A stretch of 64,000 bases of DNA, taken from Pseudomonas paralcaligenes (GTDB lineage Bacteria > Pseudomonadota > Gammaproteobacteria > Pseudomonadales > Pseudomonadaceae). The position numbers and the translations under genes are program-made. Positions within the stretch are counted from its first letter, which is position 1, and each line of letters starts with the position of its first letter. Positions 29,098 to 36,570 of this stretch are shown here, piece by piece. A model generated the notes under the pieces. It was not told the DNA's origin. It saw only the letters and a list, made by a program, of their open reading frames with translations, and made no database searches. The DNA is taken from positions 49,504 to 113,503 of the forward strand of contig NZ_BPFX01000020.1 of NCBI RefSeq assembly GCF_019655855.1, written 5' to 3'.

Positions 29098-29451
29098 TTA
29101 CATGCGGGTTATGTCTTTATTTTGGACAATGTAAATGGTTGTGCAAATAGCTGCTGTTAGAAATAAATAGGGCTCTATTGATAACGAGAAATTTAGAATT
29201 TTTTGGTTGAGCTCGGTTGGGTTGCACTGGCCATTAGGGCATTGCATTGGGATAAATGCCATTATTGAAAATTTTGTGAGCTTTGTAATGGTGCAGAGCA
29301 TGAGAAATACGAATGATAAAAAGGCAAAAGCCGAACGTTGCCTTATTGAAAGTATTAAAGATGCAACGCCAAACAAAGAAAATCCAGTAGCAAGGACTAA
29401 CAGTTCAGGTGCAAACATTGTCATTGTGGTAGTGTATTCATTCATATTCAT
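29098..29451 (-). CDS. Cassette-encoded small membrane protein
   Basis: 117 residues with three hydrophobic stretches (LLVLATGFSLFGVASLIL, AFAFLSFVFLMLCTI, YLFLTAAICTTIYIV) and a CPNGQCNP loop. AT-rich codon use. No family is recognised. ATG 29451 or 29445. Confidence 0.65.
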   Translation of the reverse strand: MNMNEYTTTMTMFAPELLVLATGFSLFGVASLILSIRQRSAFAFLSFVFLMLCTITKLTKFSIMAFIPMQCPNGQCNPTELNQKILNFSLSIEPYLFLTAAICTTIYIVQNKDITRM

Positions 29452-29523
29452 AATGTTTGGTTAAGGGCGGCTTTAGCTGGTCCCGCAGTGAGCGATGCGA
29501 GCGACTTGAACCACTAGTTGCAA
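29448..29523 (-). repeat. attC site
   Basis: ATGTTTGGTTAAGGGCGG left arm, GGCTTTAGC centre, AGTGAGCGATGCGAGCGACTT right arm; both cores are degenerate (TCATAAT, GTTGCAA). 76 bases. Confidence 0.7.
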
Positions 29524-29927
29524 GCCAGATACGCAGCAATTTCAGGTCTTTTATGTTTTTTGGCTAGATCGTATGCAGTATTGCCCTGAGCATCCCTTAC
29601 TTCTTTTTCTGCGCCAGCTTTGAGCAGTATTTGTACAGGTTTGAGATTTGCCCGTGCAGCCCAATGGAGCGGCATCATATCGTTGGTATTCTTTGCTTTT
29701 ATATCGTGACGAACCCCAGCTGATAATAGAAAACGAATCATACTTGACCGCCCCCAGGGAGCCGCACCATGTAGCGGTGTTTCACCTGCAGCGTCGATAT
29801 GGTTAACGTCTGCTCCTTTTCTAACTAGCTGGCGGGCTTTGCGCAGACTCCCTGCCCAAGCAATAGCGTGAAGCTCTGTTTCTGCTCCGCCATCCAGTGC
29901 ATTGCCAGGTTCAAAATTTTTATTCAT
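29514..29927 (-). CDS. Ankyrin-repeat protein (cassette)
   Basis: 137 residues with about three to four ankyrin repeats: AETELHAIAWAGSLRKA, GETPLHGAAPWG, MMPLHWAARANLKP and GNTAYDLAKKHKRPE. No signal peptide. Ankyrin proteins bind partners; as a single-domain cassette the partner is unknown. The stop lies in the attC core. Confidence 0.88.
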   Translation of the reverse strand: MNKNFEPGNALDGGAETELHAIAWAGSLRKARQLVRKGADVNHIDAAGETPLHGAAPWGRSSMIRFLLSAGVRHDIKAKNTNDMMPLHWAARANLKPVQILLKAGAEKEVRDAQGNTAYDLAKKHKRPEIAAYLACN

Positions 29928-29929
29928 GG

Positions 29930-29995
29930 CTCCAACGATTAAGCTAAGGGCGACGGAGCGCCGTTCCTGTGAGTGGAATGAGAGTATTATTGGGA
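29930..29995 (-). repeat. attC site with decayed right core
   Basis: CCAACGATTAAGCTAAGGGCG on the left (same subtype as 31467), GGAGCGCCGTTCC centre; right core ATTGGGA. Confidence 0.6.
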
Positions 29996-29999
29996 AGCA

Positions 30000-30269
30000 T
30001 TACTGATGCTCCATTTCATGGGCTGCTAATGCGACACCGCTGCTGGAATGGTGCCCTGGTGAAATCTCTTTCTCTAGCTCTACCCAAGCTTGTCCGTAGC
30101 TGTCCACCTCATAGACTTCTAGAGTGAGTCCGATAAATGCTTTTATTTCCTGGAACTGTGCATCTGTAAGGTGGTTAAAATCAGCTCTCGCCAGATCTAG
30201 AATTTTTACTCGCGAGCCTACAATAACCCGCTTTCCGTTTATGTCATATGCGAACTCGGAATTTTCCAT
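30000..30269 (-). CDS. Cassette-encoded hypothetical protein
   Basis: 89 residues from ATG 30269; an in-frame GTG six bases earlier falls inside the attC. It starts MENSEFAYDINGKRVIVGS and looks like a small beta-rich (SH3-like) domain: VKILDLARADFN and LEVYEVDSYGQAWVELEKE. No family assigned. Confidence 0.62.
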   Translation of the reverse strand: MENSEFAYDINGKRVIVGSRVKILDLARADFNHLTDAQFQEIKAFIGLTLEVYEVDSYGQAWVELEKEISPGHHSSSGVALAAHEMEHQ

Positions 30270-30273
30270 GGGC

Positions 30274-30350
30274 ACCTAACGTTTGGTGAAGGAGTCGGCT
30301 TTAGCCGATTCCGAATTAGTGAGGCGAACGATTTGAGCCGTTTGTTAGGC
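30274..30350 (-). repeat. attC site, best preserved
   Basis: Left core ACCTAAC (30274-30280), then GTTTGGTGAAGGAG, central GTCGGCTTTAGCCGATTCC hairpin, right arm GAGGCGAACGATTTGAG and right core GTTAGGC (30344-30350). 77 bases; both cores fit RYYYAAC/GTTRRRY exactly. Confidence 0.92.
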
Positions 30351-30371
30351 AGTGACCGTATAGATTCGTTA

Positions 30372-30638
30372 TTAACTCTGCTTTTTGTGGCTTAAGGTTA
30401 GGAGAAGCAATATGCAAGCAAGGATGGCTACGATAAAGCTTTGCAGCCAGCCCTCAAATATTCGCGGCCATATGTCCATGGTTTTTGATGTTTCAATGAT
30501 TGCTTCTAGTTTTGAAACGTCTCGGCCCTCTTGCGCAAAAATTTCTTGAAATGATGATGAGGCAAAGTAGAGGATTTGAAATGCGGCTACTGTGGCCGAG
30601 ATTATCAGTGCTTTTAGAGTGTTTACAGTGCTTGGCAT
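30372..30638 (-). CDS. Cassette-encoded membrane protein
   Basis: 88 residues, ATG 30638 with AAGGAA at good spacing. Helices near residues 9-27 (ALIISATVAAFQILYFA) and 65-83 (FIVAILACILLLLTL) are separated by a polar loop (EGRDVSKLEAIIETSK). Family unknown. Confidence 0.65.
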   Translation of the reverse strand: MPSTVNTLKALIISATVAAFQILYFASSSFQEIFAQEGRDVSKLEAIIETSKTMDIWPRIFEGWLQSFIVAILACILLLLTLSHKKQS

Positions 30639-30651
30639 GTTTGATTCCTTT

Positions 30652-30726
30652 GCCTAAGGTTTGGGTAGGGGACGGGCTTTAACCGGTTCCGAGTGAGCGA
30701 GTCGGGCGATTTGAGTTGCTAATCAG
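30652..30726 (-). repeat. attC site
   Basis: Left core GCCTAAG (30652-30658), GGACGGGCTTTAACCGGTTCC centre, AGTGAGCGAGTCGGGCGATTTGAG right arm, right core decayed (GCTAATC). The gene to its right reads into it. Confidence 0.72.
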
Positions 30727-31095
30727 AGGTGCTGGCTTCTTTCTCATTTTGTACATCGATAAAGCTGAAATGGAAACAATAATTCCTGCCTCTAACATGC
30801 GCCCGGCCTTTGAGAAAATTTCATAGCTAACATTAAGTGAGAGCATGTAAGGTAGTGCGCCGATAGCACCTGCAATTGCAGCATAAATTAGAGGTTGACG
30901 CTTGGTGAGCCAGCCCAGTAGGAGTCCTGGGAGAATCTTTGATAAAGCAATTACTGATGGTGCTATCAAGCTATTTATTTGTTCTGCCTTTGAAAAGATC
31001 GACGGAATTAATTGAATTATGTCTGATGCAATATGCAGGCTGCCGAAAAGAGCCAATGTGGTAGTGGTGGTAAGCGCTATTGGATGCAGCCACAT
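30679..31095 (-). CDS. Cassette-encoded membrane protein reading into attC
   Basis: 138 residues from ATG 31095; the frame is open further upstream but through the attC. Hydrophobic helices include ALTTTTTLALFGSLHIA, LIAPSVIALSKILPGLLLG and YAAIAGAIGALPYMLSL. The last 15 or so residues (NSNRPTRSLGTG) are attC-templated, implying loss of the original stop. Family unknown. Confidence 0.6.
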   Translation of the reverse strand: MWLHPIALTTTTTLALFGSLHIASDIIQLIPSIFSKAEQINSLIAPSVIALSKILPGLLLGWLTKRQPLIYAAIAGAIGALPYMLSLNVSYEIFSKAGRMLEAGIIVSISALSMYKMRKKPAPLISNSNRPTRSLGTG

Positions 31096-31106
31096 AATTT
31101 CTAGTC

Positions 31107-31178
31107 TTCTAATAGGCCAAGGAGCGGCGTAACGCCGTTCCAGTGAACAAAGTGAGCTCTTTGAGCGCACTGTTAGGC
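31107..31178 (-). repeat. attC site
   Basis: Left core TTCTAAT, GGAGCGGCGTAACGCCGTTCC central hairpin, right core GTTAGGC (31172-31178) containing the barstar gene's TAA stop. 72 bases. Confidence 0.8.
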
Positions 31179-31460
31179 ATAAATCACTTCGCTTGCCAGT
31201 TGCGGATATTCACTCTGCATTTCGCTAAGGCATTCTTTTAGTAGTGCTGCCTCACGAGGTAACCGTTGAGAGAACTGTTGCCAGCTCAAGAGCTTAACTC
31301 TATGTGGCATTTCAACCAAGCCTGTAATGGAGTCCCAAAAAGCATCCCAGTTAGCGCCATACCAGGCTGGAAAGCTCAGCGATTTCATCAGCGCCGAGTG
31401 CAGGTCTTCTACACTAGCAATAGCTTGGAGGTCGATTTCTATGAGCTGGACGCGGGGCAT
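31173..31460 (-). CDS. Barstar-family ribonuclease inhibitor (cassette)
   Basis: 95 residues, the usual barstar length. The core FPAWYGANWDAFWDSITG and the preceding LIEIDLQAIASVEDLHSAL match the barstar fold, in which this region plugs a barnase-type RNase active site. No barnase-like gene is adjacent on either side. ATG 31460; stop TAA lies in the attC core, so it is a typical one-gene cassette, an orphan immunity gene or one with a host regulatory role. Confidence 0.88.
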   Translation of the reverse strand: MPRVQLIEIDLQAIASVEDLHSALMKSLSFPAWYGANWDAFWDSITGLVEMPHRVKLLSWQQFSQRLPREAALLKECLSEMQSEYPQLASEVIYA

Positions 31461-31466
31461 TTTTTT

Positions 31467-31555
31467 GTCTAACGATTAAGCTAATGGGTAGCCCAAGGCG
31501 TAGCTATTGGGCGTTCTAGGTGAGCAAGGCGAGCGACTCGAGCCAATTGTTAGGC
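31467..31555 (-). repeat. attC site
   Basis: Left core GTCTAAC (31467-31473) followed by GATTAAGCTAATGGG, central AGCCCAAGGCGTAGCTATTGGGC, right arm GCGAGCGACTCGAGCC and right core GTTAGGC (31549-31555). 89 bases, both cores canonical. Confidence 0.92.
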
Positions 31556-31607
31556 GCTTTTGCTATTGTCTAGCTTGGCTTCATGTTGTAGTTGTAGTTG
31601 CTGATTT

Positions 31608-31892
31608 TTACCCTGCATTTCTTGATGCCCTCCAGTCCTCCAGTTCTTGCTCAACAGATTCAAGAAGCTCTACATCATCTATCCACGGGATTATCCAGTG
31701 TCGTTTCAAGTGATCGATATTGTACGAATAGAGCATTCCTTTGCTTTCAAGAATAGAGACCATTTTCTCCCTGTCTCTTTTGTCCTCGAAATTGTATGAC
31801 CGAGGTGGCGCTTTGTTGATCTGGCTAGTAGTTAGTGCGATTAATGCGGCTGAAGCAAATCCAATAAGGTAGGAGATTACATGCTTTTTCAT
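31608..31892 (-). CDS. First surviving cassette: membrane-anchored hypothetical
   Basis: 94 residues. An N-terminal helix (VISYLIGFASAALIAL) is followed by a soluble, charged C-terminal part (DKRDREKMVSILESKG, VELLESVEQELEDWRA). No family recognised. It is the cassette nearest the integrase remnant. ATG 31892. Confidence 0.6.
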   Translation of the reverse strand: MKKHVISYLIGFASAALIALTTSQINKAPPRSYNFEDKRDREKMVSILESKGMLYSYNIDHLKRHWIIPWIDDVELLESVEQELEDWRASRNAG

Positions 31893-31898
31893 GTATAT

Positions 31899-31950
31899 GC
31901 CTAACGGGCAGGTTAAGGGGGCCCGCGAGCGTAGCTTGGGGGCGCCTAGA
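31899..31950 (-). repeat. Half attC at the integrase junction
   Basis: Left core GCCTAAC (31899-31905) and GGTTAAGGGGGCC resemble the left arm of an attC, but no right arm or right core follows; instead the sequence passes into integrase code near 31950. Alternatively it could be part of attI. Confidence 0.6.
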
Positions 31951-32320
31951 GTGAGGCGACAATGTACCCATGCGCACTGGCACGCAAGTATCCGAATACG
32001 GCAACGGAGTTGGGGGCAGTTTATCCTCCCATCGGTAAATCGTTCGCGTGATCCCCGTAGCCACGAGGATATTTCGCCACCACCTGCACGAGAAGACCAT
32101 CCAGCGAGCTGTGCGCGAGGCGGCGCGGCGTGCGGGTCTTATCAAGCATGCAACGCCTCATTCGTTGCGCCATTCCTTTGCGACACATCTGTTGAAGGCC
32201 GGCCAGGACGTTCGTACCGTGCAGGAGTTGCTGGGGCACTCGGGCGTGAAGACGACCATGATCTATACCCATGTGCTTAATCGGGGTGGTCTGGTGGTTC
32301 TGAGCCCGCTCGATCGCTGA
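31951..32320 (+). pseudogene. intI: Integron integrase IntI, C-terminal remnant with two frameshifts
   Basis: Integrase-like code runs through three frames in turn: CALARKYPNTATE (from about 31968), then [17 protein letters not shown] (from 32011), then [19 protein letters not shown] to the stop at 32318-32320. The last part has [39 protein letters not shown] and the SPLD ending typical of IntI: it keeps the second catalytic Arg, the LGH histidine and the Tyr nucleophile. About the first two thirds, with the first catalytic Arg, are missing. Not functional. Confidence 0.88.
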
Positions 32321-32483
32321 GTGTGATATTCCATTTACTCCATATTTCAGCTGGCCACTGAACTTTTTCGCTGTGCTACTGTCTTGCCCTCGTCCGGGAA
32401 CGTGCTGTTGCCCGGCGGTATTGCGGTCTGCGCCCCTTCGGCGATTTCGCTGGGCGCAGGCGCTTTCGCGACGGTGAGAGGCC

Positions 32484-33404
32484 ATGATCGAAATAAGAAA
32501 CCTGACCAAGCGTTTTGCCCATCACACGGCCGTCGACGGCCTCAGTTTCCAGGTCCGGCAGGGAGAGGTGCTGGGCTTTCTCGGTCCCAACGGGGCTGGT
32601 AAATCCACCACCATGAAGATGCTCACCGGGTTCCTGGCGCCGACCTCCGGCACGGCCAGCATCCTCGGCTTCGACATCCAGACCGACACGCTCAAGGCCC
32701 AGCGGCAGATCGGCTACCTGCCGGAAGGCGCGCCCTGCTATGGCGACATGACGGTGCGTGGTTTTCTCGAGTTCATCGCCGAGGTGCGTGGCTTCCGCGG
32801 CGCCGAGAAGAAGCAGCGGGTGCAGCGTGCGGTCGAGCAGGTGGAGCTGCAGAAGGTGCTCGAGCAGAGCATCGAGACGCTGTCCAAGGGCTTCAAGCGC
32901 CGTGTCGGCCTGGCCCAGGCCATCCTCCACGACCCGAAGGTGCTGATCCTCGACGAGCCCACCGACGGCCTCGACCCCAACCAGAAGCACCAGGTGCGCC
33001 AGCTGATCCAGAGCCTGGCCAGGGACAAGATCGTGATCATCTCCACCCACATCCTCGAAGAGGTCTCCGCCGTGTGCACCCGCGCCGTGGTGATTGCTGC
33101 CGGCAAGGTGGTGGCCGACGGTACGCCACTGGAGCTGGAGAGCCGTTCGCGCTACCACCAGGCGGTGACCCTGGTCGCCGAGGGCGAGCTGGACCGCGCC
33201 GCCCTGGCCGCGCTGCCGGGCGTGGCCGGCGTGGAGGACAACGCCGAGGGCAGCCTGACCCTGCTGGCACGGCCGGGCGAGGTGATCTTCCCGCAGGTCA
33301 ACGAACTGATCCGCCAGCGCGGCTGGCACGTGAAGGAGCTGGACGTGGAGCGCGGCCGGCTCGACGAGGTGTTCCGCAGCCTGACCCGGGGGGAGGCGGC
33401 ATGA
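32484..33404 (+). CDS. ABC transporter ATP-binding protein, Gld type
   Basis: 306 residues. Walker A GPNGAGKST, signature LSKGFKRRVGLAQAI and Walker B LILDEPTDGLDPN are intact; a C-terminal accessory domain follows. With the permease and GldG-like protein next to it, this forms a transporter of the type first known from gliding motility; in Pseudomonas the substrate is not established. Overlaps the permease gene by 4 bases (ATGA). Confidence 0.92.
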   Translation: MIEIRNLTKRFAHHTAVDGLSFQVRQGEVLGFLGPNGAGKSTTMKMLTGFLAPTSGTASILGFDIQTDTLKAQRQIGYLPEGAPCYGDMTVRGFLEFIAEVRGFRGAEKKQRVQRAVEQVELQKVLEQSIETLSKGFKRRVGLAQAILHDPKVLILDEPTDGLDPNQKHQVRQLIQSLARDKIVIISTHILEEVSAVCTRAVVIAAGKVVADGTPLELESRSRYHQAVTLVAEGELDRAALAALPGVAGVEDNAEGSLTLLARPGEVIFPQVNELIRQRGWHVKELDVERGRLDEVFRSLTRGEAA

Positions 33405-34132
33405 AGCAGTTGCCCGTAGTCTTCAAGCGCGAGCTGGCCAGCTATTTCGCCACGCCGCTCGCCTACGTATTCATCGTGGTGTTTCTGGTGCTGTCCGGGG
33501 CCTTCACCTTCTACCTCGGCGGCTTCTACGAGAGCGGCCAGGCGGACCTGGCGCCGTTCTTCAACTTCCATCCCTGGCTGTACCTGTTCCTGGTGCCGGC
33601 CATCGCCATGCGCCTGTGGGCCGAGGAGCGCAAGTCCGGCTCCATCGAGCTGCTGATGACCCTGCCGATCACCCGCGCCGAGGCGGTGCTGGGCAAGTTC
33701 CTCGCCGCCTGGGTGTTCGCCGGCATCGCCCTGCTGCTGACCTTCCCGATGATCATCACGGTCAACTACCTGGGCCAGCCGGACAACGGCGCAATCTTCA
33801 CCGGCTACTTCGGCAGCTGGCTGCTGGCCGGCTCCTACCTGGCCATCGGTTCGTGCATGTCGGCTCTGGCGAAGAACCAGGTGATCGCCTTCATCCTCGC
33901 CGTCAGCGCCTGCTTCCTGTTCATCGTCAGCGGTGTTCCGATGGTGCTCGATGCACTGGCGTGGGCGCCGCAGTGGGCCGTCGACGCGGCCGCCTCGCTG
34001 TCCTTCCTGATTCGCTTCGAAGCGATCAGCAAGGGTGTGATCGACCTGCGCGACCTGCTCTATTTCATCACCCTGATGGGCGCCTGGCTGGCTGCCACCG
34101 CCATCGTGGTCGATCTGAAGAAGGCTGACTGA
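33401..34132 (+). CDS. ABC transporter permease, Gld type
   Basis: 243 residues, ABC-2 family, six hydrophobic segments (LAYVFIVVFLVLSGAF, LYLFLVPAIAMRLW, FAGIALLLTFPMIITV, VIAFILAVSACFLFIVSG and others). The EERKSGSIELLMTLPIT stretch is a family hallmark. Start ATG 33401; two bases separate its stop from the next gene. Confidence 0.92.
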   Translation: MKQLPVVFKRELASYFATPLAYVFIVVFLVLSGAFTFYLGGFYESGQADLAPFFNFHPWLYLFLVPAIAMRLWAEERKSGSIELLMTLPITRAEAVLGKFLAAWVFAGIALLLTFPMIITVNYLGQPDNGAIFTGYFGSWLLAGSYLAIGSCMSALAKNQVIAFILAVSACFLFIVSGVPMVLDALAWAPQWAVDAAASLSFLIRFEAISKGVIDLRDLLYFITLMGAWLAATAIVVDLKKAD

Positions 34133-34134
34133 CC

Positions 34135-35970
34135 ATGAAGAAACTGATGTATTCCGGCGCCGGCCTGCTGCTGATCGCCGTGGCCTTCCTGGCCTTCAAC
34201 ATGCTCTCGGCCCTGGGTCTGGGCAATGTGCGCCTGGACCTGACCGAGCAGAAGCTCTACACCATCTCCGAGGGCACCGAGCGCATCCTTGGCGAGCTGG
34301 GCGAGCCGATCAACCTGTACTTCTTCTACTCCGACAAGACCTCCCGAGGCCTGCCGCCTGAATGGCGCAACTACGCGGTGCGCGTGGAGGAAATGCTCAA
34401 GGCCTACGAGCGCGAGGCGAACGGCAAGATCAAGCTGCATATCGTCGACCCCGAGCCGTTCTCCGAGGACGAGGACAAGGCCGCCGGCTTCGGCCTGCAG
34501 GCAGTGCCGGCCAACCAGAGCGGCGAGCAGATCTACTTCGGCCTGGCCGGCACCAACGCGGTGGACGACAAGCAGGTCATCCCGTTCTTCCCGCTGGATC
34601 AGGAGGAGTTCCTCGAATACCAGCTGAGCCAGCTGGTGCAGGGCCTGGCCAAGCCGGAGCGGCCGGTGATCGGCCTGCTCTCCGGGCTGCAGCTCAACGG
34701 CGGCTTCGACATGGCGGCGCGCCAGCCGACACCACCCTGGATGGTGATGGAGGAAGTCCGCCAGCTGTTCCGGATCGACAGCCTCAAGGCCGGCATCGAC
34801 AAGATCCCGGACGAGGTCTCGGTGCTGCTGCTGGTGCATCCGAAGCACCTGCCGGAGCCGACCCTGTACGCCATCGACCAGTTCGTCCTGCGTGGCGGCA
34901 AGCTGCTGGTGTTCGTCGACCCGCTCGCTGAGGCGGACAACGCCCAGCCGATGATGCCGGGCGACGAGCAGGACAAGGCGTCCGACCTGGAACCGCTGTT
35001 CAAGGCCTGGGGCCTGCGCATGGTGCCGGGCAAGGTGCTGGGCGACGGCTCCTATGCGATCTCGGTGAGCATGGGGCAGGGCCAGCGCCCGGCGCGCCAT
35101 GCGGCCTGGTTGGCGCTGCCGCAGCGGGCCATGAGTCAGGACGACGTGGCCACCGCTGGCCTGGAGAGTATCAACATCGCCACCGCCGGCATCCTCGAAC
35201 CGGTCGAGGGCGCCAGGACCCGTTTCGTGCCGCTGTTGCGAAGCTCTGAATACGCCATGCCGCTGGAGGTGGATCGCTTCGCCATGCTGGCCAACCCCGA
35301 GGAGCTGATGCGCGACCTGGAGCCGACCGGCGAGCGCTACGCCGTCGCCGCCCGCATCAGCGGCCCGGCCGAGTCCGCCTACCCGAACGGCATCGAGGGG
35401 CAGAAGGACGGCTTGAAGTCCGCGGAGAACATCAACGTGATCGCCGTGGCCGACACCGACCTGCTTACCGACCGCATGTGGGTGCAGGTGCAGGACTTCT
35501 TCGGCCAGCGCGTGCCGCAGCCGTTCGCCGACAACGCCGGCTTCGCGATCAACGCCCTGGACAACCTGTCCGGCAGCGACGCGCTGATCAGCGTGCGTTC
35601 CCGTGGCCGCTTCAGCCGTCCGTTCGAGGTGGTCGAAGCGTTGCAGCGCGACGCCGAGGCACAGTTCCGGGTCAAGGAAGAGGACCTGCAGAAACGCCTG
35701 GCCGAAACCGACCAGCAGCTCGCCTCGCTGCAGCAGCAGGACCCGGAAAAGGCGCTGGAACTGACCCCCGAGCAGCAGGCCGCGGTGCAGCAGTTCATCG
35801 CCGAGAAGCTGCGTATCCGCAAGGAGCTGCGCGAGGTGCGCTTCCAGCTCAACGCCCAGATCGAGGAACTGGGCCGCACCCTCAAGCTGCTCAACATCCT
35901 CGCCGTGCCGCTGCTGCTGACCCTCGGCGTGCTGGCCCTGTGGCTGTGGCGCCGGCGCAAGGCCGCGTGA
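34135..35970 (+). CDS. GldG-like ABC transporter accessory protein
   Basis: 611 residues. An N-terminal helix (LLLIAVAFLAFNMLSAL) and a C-terminal helix (LNILAVPLLLTLGVLALWLW) bracket a large periplasmic domain with EQKLYTISEGTERIL at its start and a coiled-coil (EEDLQKRLAETDQQLASLQQ) before the end. Partner of the two preceding genes. Confidence 0.88.
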   Translation: MKKLMYSGAGLLLIAVAFLAFNMLSALGLGNVRLDLTEQKLYTISEGTERILGELGEPINLYFFYSDKTSRGLPPEWRNYAVRVEEMLKAYEREANGKIKLHIVDPEPFSEDEDKAAGFGLQAVPANQSGEQIYFGLAGTNAVDDKQVIPFFPLDQEEFLEYQLSQLVQGLAKPERPVIGLLSGLQLNGGFDMAARQPTPPWMVMEEVRQLFRIDSLKAGIDKIPDEVSVLLLVHPKHLPEPTLYAIDQFVLRGGKLLVFVDPLAEADNAQPMMPGDEQDKASDLEPLFKAWGLRMVPGKVLGDGSYAISVSMGQGQRPARHAAWLALPQRAMSQDDVATAGLESINIATAGILEPVEGARTRFVPLLRSSEYAMPLEVDRFAMLANPEELMRDLEPTGERYAVAARISGPAESAYPNGIEGQKDGLKSAENINVIAVADTDLLTDRMWVQVQDFFGQRVPQPFADNAGFAINALDNLSGSDALISVRSRGRFSRPFEVVEALQRDAEAQFRVKEEDLQKRLAETDQQLASLQQQDPEKALELTPEQQAAVQQFIAEKLRIRKELREVRFQLNAQIEELGRTLKLLNILAVPLLLTLGVLALWLWRRRKAA

Positions 35971-35978
35971 GTGTTACC

Positions 35979-36005
35979 GGGGAAGGGGCGTTTTGCCCCT
36001 TCCTC
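35979..36005 (+). terminator. Hairpin after the GldG-like gene
   Basis: GAAGGGGC-GTTTT-GCCCCTTC stem, immediately after the stop, without a strong U-run; a possible terminator separating the inserted gene pair. Confidence 0.4.
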
Positions 36006-36108
36006 GGGGTCGCGGCGGGCGGAGATGTGATCCGCTCCCACGCCTGACGTTTTCCGCTCGATTATTCTCGGCTGCTCCTATCCCAGCCCCTACCCAAGGA
36101 AGGTTTCC

Positions 36109-36570
36109 ATGGCAGCCGATATCTACCTGCGCTCGTTCAGCGGCAATGAGCTCGTCCTCGACGAGAGCGAAACCCGTATCGCGTTGAAGTTCTTCTTTCC
36201 CCACGATGGCGCGCATATCGACGCCATGGCCGTCAACGATCAGCTCCGCTCCTTCGCCCAGGCACTGCTGGTGGCGGGCATCGATGCCACCTACGCGATG
36301 GGCTACGTCGAGGCGCTCTTTTCCAGCCTGGGCCGTTCGGGCGCGAACGCGGGCAAGCTGATCAAGGGCTTCGGCAAGAAGGCGGCCAAGCACTGGTTCA
36401 AGCACGCCAGGGCCAGCGACCTGATGGACGCGAAGATATACGAGTCGGTGCGCGTGGAGATGAGCCGGCGATTCCGCACCTACCTGCACACCGCGCAGGC
36501 GAGCGCGGCGCGCTATCGCAACCAGCTCGCCGTTGCCTGGCGGCCTGCCGGCCAGGGCGGGGTGGCATGA
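36109..36570 (+). CDS. Hypothetical protein, first gene of an inserted pair
   Basis: 153 residues, start ATG 36109 with GGAAGG upstream. N-terminal beta-rich part (MAADIYLRSFSGNELVLDE) and a helical, basic middle (LIKGFGKKAAKHWFKHA). No signal peptide or membrane segment; no family recognised. It overlaps the ankyrin gene by 4 bases, so the two are coupled. Confidence 0.65.
   Translation: MAADIYLRSFSGNELVLDESETRIALKFFFPHDGAHIDAMAVNDQLRSFAQALLVAGIDATYAMGYVEALFSSLGRSGANAGKLIKGFGKKAAKHWFKHARASDLMDAKIYESVRVEMSRRFRTYLHTAQASAARYRNQLAVAWRPAGQGGVA

Larger units (their letters stand above)
24400..32320 (-). mobile_element. Decayed chromosomal integron cassette array
   Basis: A run of small minus-strand genes separated by attC-like elements, ending at the right in a rightward integrase remnant. 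Cassettes reading away from a divergent intI is the canonical layout. AT-rich codon use, stops inside attC cores, and lack of housekeeping genes all agree. Because attI and the intI front end are gone, the array is now a cluster of attC sites without an active integrase. The genes from 22106 to 24049 may be its older, more decayed tail. By remembered P. aeruginosa synteny, plsB on the left and the ABC cluster on the right are normally neighbours. Confidence 0.85.

Noticed and set aside
24400..31905. CRISPR array
   Set aside because: The repeated elements are 60-90 bases, imperfect palindromes and separated by genes of varied size, not short direct repeats with equal spacers.
31891..32280. A 129-codon plus-strand frame as an independent gene
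   Set aside because: Only a stretch of about 20 residues in it matches IntI; the frame is part of the frameshifted integrase remnant.
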